DNA from: Prevotella sp. UBA3757
Lineage (GTDB): Bacteria > Bacteroidota > Bacteroidia > Bacteroidales > Bacteroidaceae
Length of the DNA stretch: 16,688 nt
Direction of reading: 5' to 3'
Assembly (NCBI GenBank): GCA_002371715.1
Contig: DFGF01000134.1
Coordinates: 9,722 to 26,409, forward strand
How positions within the stretch are numbered: position 1 is the stretch's first letter; every line of letters starts with the position of its first letter. Of this stretch, positions 12,357-16,688 are shown piece after piece. Below the pieces are notes generated by a model. The model saw nothing but the letters and a program-made list of their open reading frames with translations, ran no database searches and was not told where the DNA came from. The translations under genes and the position numbers were made by a program.

Positions 12357-14810
12357 ATGAAGAAATTTCTATTAGCAATCATGATGTGCCTGGCAACCAC
12401 GCTAAGCACACATGCCCAGATGTCTGACAAGCAGATTATTCAGTTTATTGCCCGCGAACAGAAAGCGGGTACCAGTCAGTCACAGATTGTAGTCAAGCTG
12501 ATGCAGCGTGGCGTCAAGATTGAGCAGATTCGCCGTCTTCGTAACCAGTACGACAAGCAGATTACGAAACGTGGCATAGCCGCAGCTGCTGACGGTGCTG
12601 TTACGGAAGCAACTGAACGCATGAAAGCAAATACTGATGGTACCACATCACAAGAATTAACAACGGCTAAACGCGGTACTACGGGCGAAGTTTATGCCGA
12701 TGCTGCCGAAGAACACGAAGCGGCAGAACGCGATGTGGAAGCCACGCAGCAATCAAGAGCGGATGCCGAAGGTAAGGAAGTATTCGGTCGCAATATTTTC
12801 CGTCAGGCCAACCCCAGTTTTGCTCCGAACGAGAACATGCCCATCCCTGACACCTATGTTCTGGGTCCTGGCGATCAGGTGGTGGTAGACATTTATGGTG
12901 CTTCGCAAAACGCTTCTATGTACACCATTGCGCCTGATGGCACTATCAGAGTTTCGGGCTATGGCCCCATCTATTTGAGCGGCCTTTCCGTTACGGCAGC
13001 CCAGACTAAGCTGCGTCAGACCATGGGTTCGCGCTATCAGAGCAGCAGCCTGAAAATGACTGTCGGCAACACGCGCACTATCCAAGTCAACATCATGGGT
13101 GAAGTTCGGGCTCCTGGCACTTATCACCTCAGTGCATTCGCCAATGTCCTGTATGCTCTTTACAGAGCCGGAGGTACCAGTCAGTTGGGTACGTTGCGTA
13201 ACATTAAGGTTTACCGCAACGGACGATTAGTGACAGTTGTCGACTTATACCAATTCATCCTTAATGGACGTTTGGCAGGCAACATCATGTTGCAAGACAA
13301 CGATGTCATTCAGGTTGGAACATACGACTGTCTGGTAGGTATCACTGGCAACGTCAAGCGCCCCATGTTCTACGAAATGCGCAAGGACGAAAGCTTAGGA
13401 ACCCTCATCAGGTATGCAGGAGGATTTACAAGCGATGCCCATAAGAAATCCGTCCGACTGGTGCGTCAGGCCGGTGAGCGCTATACCGTCCACAACGTTG
13501 ACGAATTCGAAATGAACAACTTCAAGGTGGCCGATGGCGATGCTGTCACCGTCGAGGCCATTTTGAACCGCTACGACAACATGGTTGAGGTTAAGGGTGC
13601 CGTATTCCGTCCGGGCCAGTTTAACCTGAACGGCAATACCAATAGTGTCCGCAGCCTGATTCAGGCAGCCGACGGACTGACCGAGGATGCCTTCACGCAG
13701 CATGCCATCATCCACCGTCTGAAGGCCGACCGTACTCTGGAAATTATTCCCGTTGACGTACAAAGCATCCTGAACGGCACCGCAGCCGACATTGCACTGC
13801 AAAACGAGGACGTGCTGTTTATCCCGACTCAGGAGGAACTTCGTAAGGAGCGCTACTTCACCATCACCGGCGAGGTGATGAGTCCCGGACAATATGAATT
13901 TGCCGACAACACGACCATCGAGGACCTGATTGTCCAGGCTGGTGGCTTGCGCGACGGTGCCAACCTGTCGAAGGTGGACGTGAGCCGACTGATCAATGAC
14001 CCGTACTCAAAGGTCAAGACTCGCGAGATAGCCAAGACGTTCACCTTTGAACTGAAGGACGGTCTCGTCATCGACAAGGACAAGAGCTTTGTGCTACAGC
14101 CCTACGATGTGGTGCACGTTCGCCGCAGTCCCGGCTACGTGATGCCCCGCAACATAACTATCACGGGCGAAGTGAACTATGAAGGCAACTTTACCCTTCC
14201 CAACAAGAACATGCGACTCTCTGACGCCTTGAAAATGGCCGGCGGCGTCACCGACGTGGCCTACCTGAAAGGCGCACGCCTCGTCAGACAGCTTAACGAT
14301 GAAGAACGCGTCCGCATGCAGGCATCAATGAATGCCATTCGCAACATTCTCACCGAACGAGGCGACTCTATATCGTGGCAAAAGCTGGAGTTAGACAGCA
14401 CTTATACCGTTGGTATCGACATGGAGAAGGCTTTGGAGAATCCCGGCAGCGACGCTGACATCATGATGCGAGAGGGTGACCGAATCTTCGTACCCGAGTA
14501 CAACCCGATTGTCAAGATTTCCGGCGATGTCATGTTCCCCAACACCGTCTTCTTCGAGAAAGGCAAGAGCTATAAGAAATATGTGGCGCAGGCCGGTGGC
14601 TTCGGCAACCGCGCCAAGAAGTCGAAGACCTTCATAGTCTATCAGAACGGCACCATCGGGCTGGTCAGGCAGGGTGCCAAGCCAGAACCGGGCTGCGAAA
14701 TCATAGTTCCGTCGAAGAAGCGTCGCAATCCGATGAACCTGTCTGCCATGCTTTCGGCCGGCACCAGCCTGGCATCAATTGCCGCCGTAGTGGCAGCACT
14801 GACAAAATAA
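12357..14810 (+). CDS. polysaccharide-export outer membrane protein with six SLBB repeats
   Basis: An 817-residue exported protein of the Wza/KpsD group. A signal peptide (1-20, ending STHA before QMSD) has no lipobox in the right place. Residues about 22-70 are a helical N-terminal region; 75-150 are Ala/Glu/Thr-rich and probably disordered. A polysaccharide-export domain starts at DTYVLGPGDQVVVDIYG (165-181). Six SLBB-type repeats follow, each opening with a G-(E/N/A/D)-V motif: near 248, 331, 414, 505, 604 and 723. Residues 796-815 are hydrophobic. Family members form the outer-membrane exit of capsule or exopolysaccharide. No glycosyltransferase, Wzc kinase or flippase is nearby in the window, so its polymer is unknown. 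It heads the three-gene plus-strand cluster. Confidence 0.9.
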   Translation: MKKFLLAIMMCLATTLSTHAQMSDKQIIQFIAREQKAGTSQSQIVVKLMQRGVKIEQIRRLRNQYDKQITKRGIAAAADGAVTEATERMKANTDGTTSQELTTAKRGTTGEVYADAAEEHEAAERDVEATQQSRADAEGKEVFGRNIFRQANPSFAPNENMPIPDTYVLGPGDQVVVDIYGASQNASMYTIAPDGTIRVSGYGPIYLSGLSVTAAQTKLRQTMGSRYQSSSLKMTVGNTRTIQVNIMGEVRAPGTYHLSAFANVLYALYRAGGTSQLGTLRNIKVYRNGRLVTVVDLYQFILNGRLAGNIMLQDNDVIQVGTYDCLVGITGNVKRPMFYEMRKDESLGTLIRYAGGFTSDAHKKSVRLVRQAGERYTVHNVDEFEMNNFKVADGDAVTVEAILNRYDNMVEVKGAVFRPGQFNLNGNTNSVRSLIQAADGLTEDAFTQHAIIHRLKADRTLEIIPVDVQSILNGTAADIALQNEDVLFIPTQEELRKERYFTITGEVMSPGQYEFADNTTIEDLIVQAGGLRDGANLSKVDVSRLINDPYSKVKTREIAKTFTFELKDGLVIDKDKSFVLQPYDVVHVRRSPGYVMPRNITITGEVNYEGNFTLPNKNMRLSDALKMAGGVTDVAYLKGARLVRQLNDEERVRMQASMNAIRNILTERGDSISWQKLELDSTYTVGIDMEKALENPGSDADIMMREGDRIFVPEYNPIVKISGDVMFPNTVFFEKGKSYKKYVAQAGGFGNRAKKSKTFIVYQNGTIGLVRQGAKPEPGCEIIVPSKKRRNPMNLSAMLSAGTSLASIAAVVAALTK

Positions 14811-14823
14811 CACCTAACAAGAC

Positions 14824-15711
14824 ATGAAACAAATAAGAATAATTCTGATGTCGCTGGTGGCTGCCCTGCTTGTGGGTTGCGGAACGACGAAGACCGTGCC
14901 CATTACCGGGCGCAAGCAAAGCCTGATGGTTAGCGACGGCGAAATGCTGAGCCTCTCCAGTCAGCAATACAGCGAGTTTATGAAGACTGCCAAGCCGTCA
15001 ACCAATGCAGCAGCCACGGAAATGGTACGCCACGTAGGCCAGCGACTGGCCACAGCCGTCGAGACCTATCTGAGGACGAACGGCATGGCTGAGGATATAC
15101 AGTACTACAAGTGGCAGTTCAATCTGGTACAGGACAATCAGGTCAACGCCTGGTGTATGCCGGGCGGACTCATCGTGGTCTACGAAGGACTGCTGGGCGT
15201 CACGCAGGACGAGGCGTCGCTGGCCATCGTCATGGGTCACGAGATAGCCCACGCCGTGGCACGCCATTCGGCCGAGCAATATAGCACCAAGGTCAAGCAG
15301 CAATACGGTGTGCAGGGTGCCAGCGTCCTGGCTGGTATTCTGGGAGCCGGCAACACGGCCATCTCCGCTGGACAGCAAGTGGCATCGGGGCTGTTGAGTC
15401 TCCAGAACCTCCACTATTCGCGCGAAAACGAGAGCGAGGCCGACCATCTGGGCATCATCTTTGCCGCCATGGCCGGTTATGACCCGCAGGTGGCCGTCGG
15501 TTTCTGGCAGCGCATGGCCGCCGTGTCCGGCAAGAGCAACACGTCGGAATTTCTGAGCAGTCACCCCTCTGACGCTACCCGCATCCAGCAGATTCAGCGC
15601 TGGCTGCCCGAGGCTCAGAGGTACTATAAGCCGGTAGCAACGACTACGAAGTCAACGGCCAAGAAAAAGACAACCAGCAAAAAGAAGACGACCACCAAGA
15701 AAAAGAAGTAA
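14824..15711 (+). CDS. M48-family metalloprotease lipoprotein
   Basis: A 295-residue lipoprotein. Residues 1-18 are a signal peptide with lipobox LVGC, so C19 is the lipidated residue. The zinc site is H139-E-I-A-H143, with E205 in ENESEAD as third ligand; SSHPSDATRI (245-254) carries the second conserved motif of this group. The layout matches LoiP, YcaL and BepA proteases, which degrade or quality-control outer-membrane proteins. No TPR domain follows, unlike BepA. Residues 273-295 form a Thr/Lys tail (TTKSTAKKKTTSKKKTTTKK), which may bind acidic surfaces or nucleic acids; this is inference. It starts 13 bases after the SLBB gene, so the two are probably one transcript; it could help assemble or turn over the exporter. 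Confidence 0.9.
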   Translation: MKQIRIILMSLVAALLVGCGTTKTVPITGRKQSLMVSDGEMLSLSSQQYSEFMKTAKPSTNAAATEMVRHVGQRLATAVETYLRTNGMAEDIQYYKWQFNLVQDNQVNAWCMPGGLIVVYEGLLGVTQDEASLAIVMGHEIAHAVARHSAEQYSTKVKQQYGVQGASVLAGILGAGNTAISAGQQVASGLLSLQNLHYSRENESEADHLGIIFAAMAGYDPQVAVGFWQRMAAVSGKSNTSEFLSSHPSDATRIQQIQRWLPEAQRYYKPVATTTKSTAKKKTTSKKKTTTKKKK

Positions 15712-15727
15712 CAATAGAAGTAACCGT

Positions 15728-16688
15728 ATGAGAAAAGTAATAGTCTGCCTGACCTGCGTGCTGAGTCTCAGCACGATGGCACAAACCAAAGACGGCGGCA
15801 TCAGCGAGCAGATGCTGCAGAAAATACAACAGCAGAATGCGCCTACCGCCAGCGACCGCGCCTTGCGCAACGCCCTGGCAGCCAACGGCATTGACCAGTT
15901 GGCTCAGAACAGTCAGCATGCCGGACAGCTGGACACATGGTTCAGTGTTGAGACAAAGAAACAGACCATCACCGACCAGAAGTCAAGCGGGCGCTGCTGG
16001 ATGTTCAGCGGGCTGAACGCGCTGCGCGCCAACTTTGCCAAGCGCACCGACTCGCTCACCGTTGACCTCTCGCAGGACTATCTCTTCTTCTGGGACCAGC
16101 TGGAGAAGTCGAATCTGATGCTGCAAGGCGTCATCGATACGGGCAAGAAGCCCATCGATGACCAGCGCGTACAGTTCTTCTTTCATTATCCGCTGAACGA
16201 CGGCGGCACGTTCTGTGGCGTGGCCGACCTGGCCGAGAAGTACGGACTGGTGCCCGCCAGCGTCCAGCCCGAGACGTACTCCGCCGAGAACACGTCGAAG
16301 ATGTCGTCCATCATCAAGTCGAAACTGCGCGAATTTGGTCTCGAGCTGCGGCGGATGGTGGCCGACGGCAAGAAAGCCAGTGCCATCCAGCAGCGCAAGA
16401 CCGAGATGCTGACCGAGGTCTACCACATGCTGGTCATAACCCTGGGCGAACCCGTCCGGGAGTTCAGCTTTGCCTTCAAGGACAAGAACGGCAAAGCCAC
16501 TGCAGCACCCAAGCAGTACACACCGAAATCGTTCTATCAGGAGATTGTGGGCGGTCCCATCAACGGGTCGTTTATCATGGTGATGAACGACCCGCGCCGC
16601 GAATACTACAAGACTTACGAGGTGGAGTACGACCGTCACACCTACGACGGCCACAACTGGAAGTACCTGAACCTGCCCATGGAGGACA
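15728..16688 (+). CDS. exported C1B cysteine peptidase (PepC / bleomycin hydrolase type), 3' end outside window
   Basis: The frame from the ATG at 15728 stays open to the window edge (320 codons). Residues 1-18 are a signal peptide (RKVIVCLTCVLSLSTMA, then QTK), unlike the cytosolic PepC of Firmicutes. QKSSGRCWMFSGLN (84-97) is the papain-type active site of the C1B group, with oxyanion Q84 and nucleophile C90. The catalytic His and Asn lie beyond the window. Typical members are about 450-480 residues and form hexameric barrels with aminopeptidase activity; export suggests use of peptides in the periplasm or as a lipid-free secreted enzyme. It begins 16 bases after the M48 gene, in the same direction, so it likely belongs to the same transcript. 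Confidence 0.88.
   Translation, partial: MRKVIVCLTCVLSLSTMAQTKDGGISEQMLQKIQQQNAPTASDRALRNALAANGIDQLAQNSQHAGQLDTWFSVETKKQTITDQKSSGRCWMFSGLNALRANFAKRTDSLTVDLSQDYLFFWDQLEKSNLMLQGVIDTGKKPIDDQRVQFFFHYPLNDGGTFCGVADLAEKYGLVPASVQPETYSAENTSKMSSIIKSKLREFGLELRRMVADGKKASAIQQRKTEMLTEVYHMLVITLGEPVREFSFAFKDKNGKATAAPKQYTPKSFYQEIVGGPINGSFIMVMNDPRREYYKTYEVEYDRHTYDGHNWKYLNLPMED

Overview
The window looks like a chromosome segment of a Bacteroidales bacterium, most likely Prevotella or a close relative. Three things point there. The pheA–aminotransferase–DAHP synthase/chorismate mutase–tyrA gene order is typical of that group. Most start codons lack a Shine-Dalgarno sequence. Seven intergenic regions carry the Bacteroidetes sigma promoter (TTG/TTTG, 19-20 bases, TAnnTTTG) just upstream of a gene. 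The content is mostly housekeeping, and I see no phage, integrase or CRISPR array.

Layout from left to right. Positions 1-62 hold a 22-bp tandem array of small inverted repeats. A DjlA/TerB-like J-domain protein (145-960, minus) and the dipeptidase pepD (1164-2600, plus) diverge from a spacer that contains a perfect 22-bp palindrome. Next is the minus-strand aromatic operon, transcribed pheA, aminotransferase, DAHP synthase/chorismate mutase, tyrA (6701 down to 2644). Two heptamer-repeat tracts and a 146-bp element with inverted GC-rich ends sit between its genes. A minus-strand pair follows, a serine-type sulfatase with its radical-SAM maturase (9566 to 6976). After it come slyD and aroC (11537 to 9774, minus). 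The right end is plus-strand: a small exported helical protein (11814-12173), then a cluster of an SLBB polysaccharide-export protein, an M48 lipoprotein protease and an exported C1B peptidase cut by the window end (12357-16688).

The most striking find is the roughly 190-nt leader of the aromatic operon. It encodes a 25-residue peptide with the core YFYGFYFYF. The tail of that reading frame contains a segment that pairs perfectly over 10 bp with the 5' arm of an intrinsic terminator lying just before pheA. This is the architecture of ribosome-mediated transcription attenuation, here apparently sensing both phenylalanine and tyrosine. The operon it precedes makes both: DAHP synthase and chorismate mutase, then prephenate dehydratase (Phe branch) and prephenate dehydrogenase (Tyr branch), with an aminotransferase for the last step. 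Chorismate synthase (aroC), which feeds the same pathway, is in a separate unit with slyD.

The sulfatase–maturase pair is coupled by a GTGA overlap and has its own promoter and a leader that also contains a terminator-like hairpin. All functional statements rest on motifs read by eye; no database search was possible.
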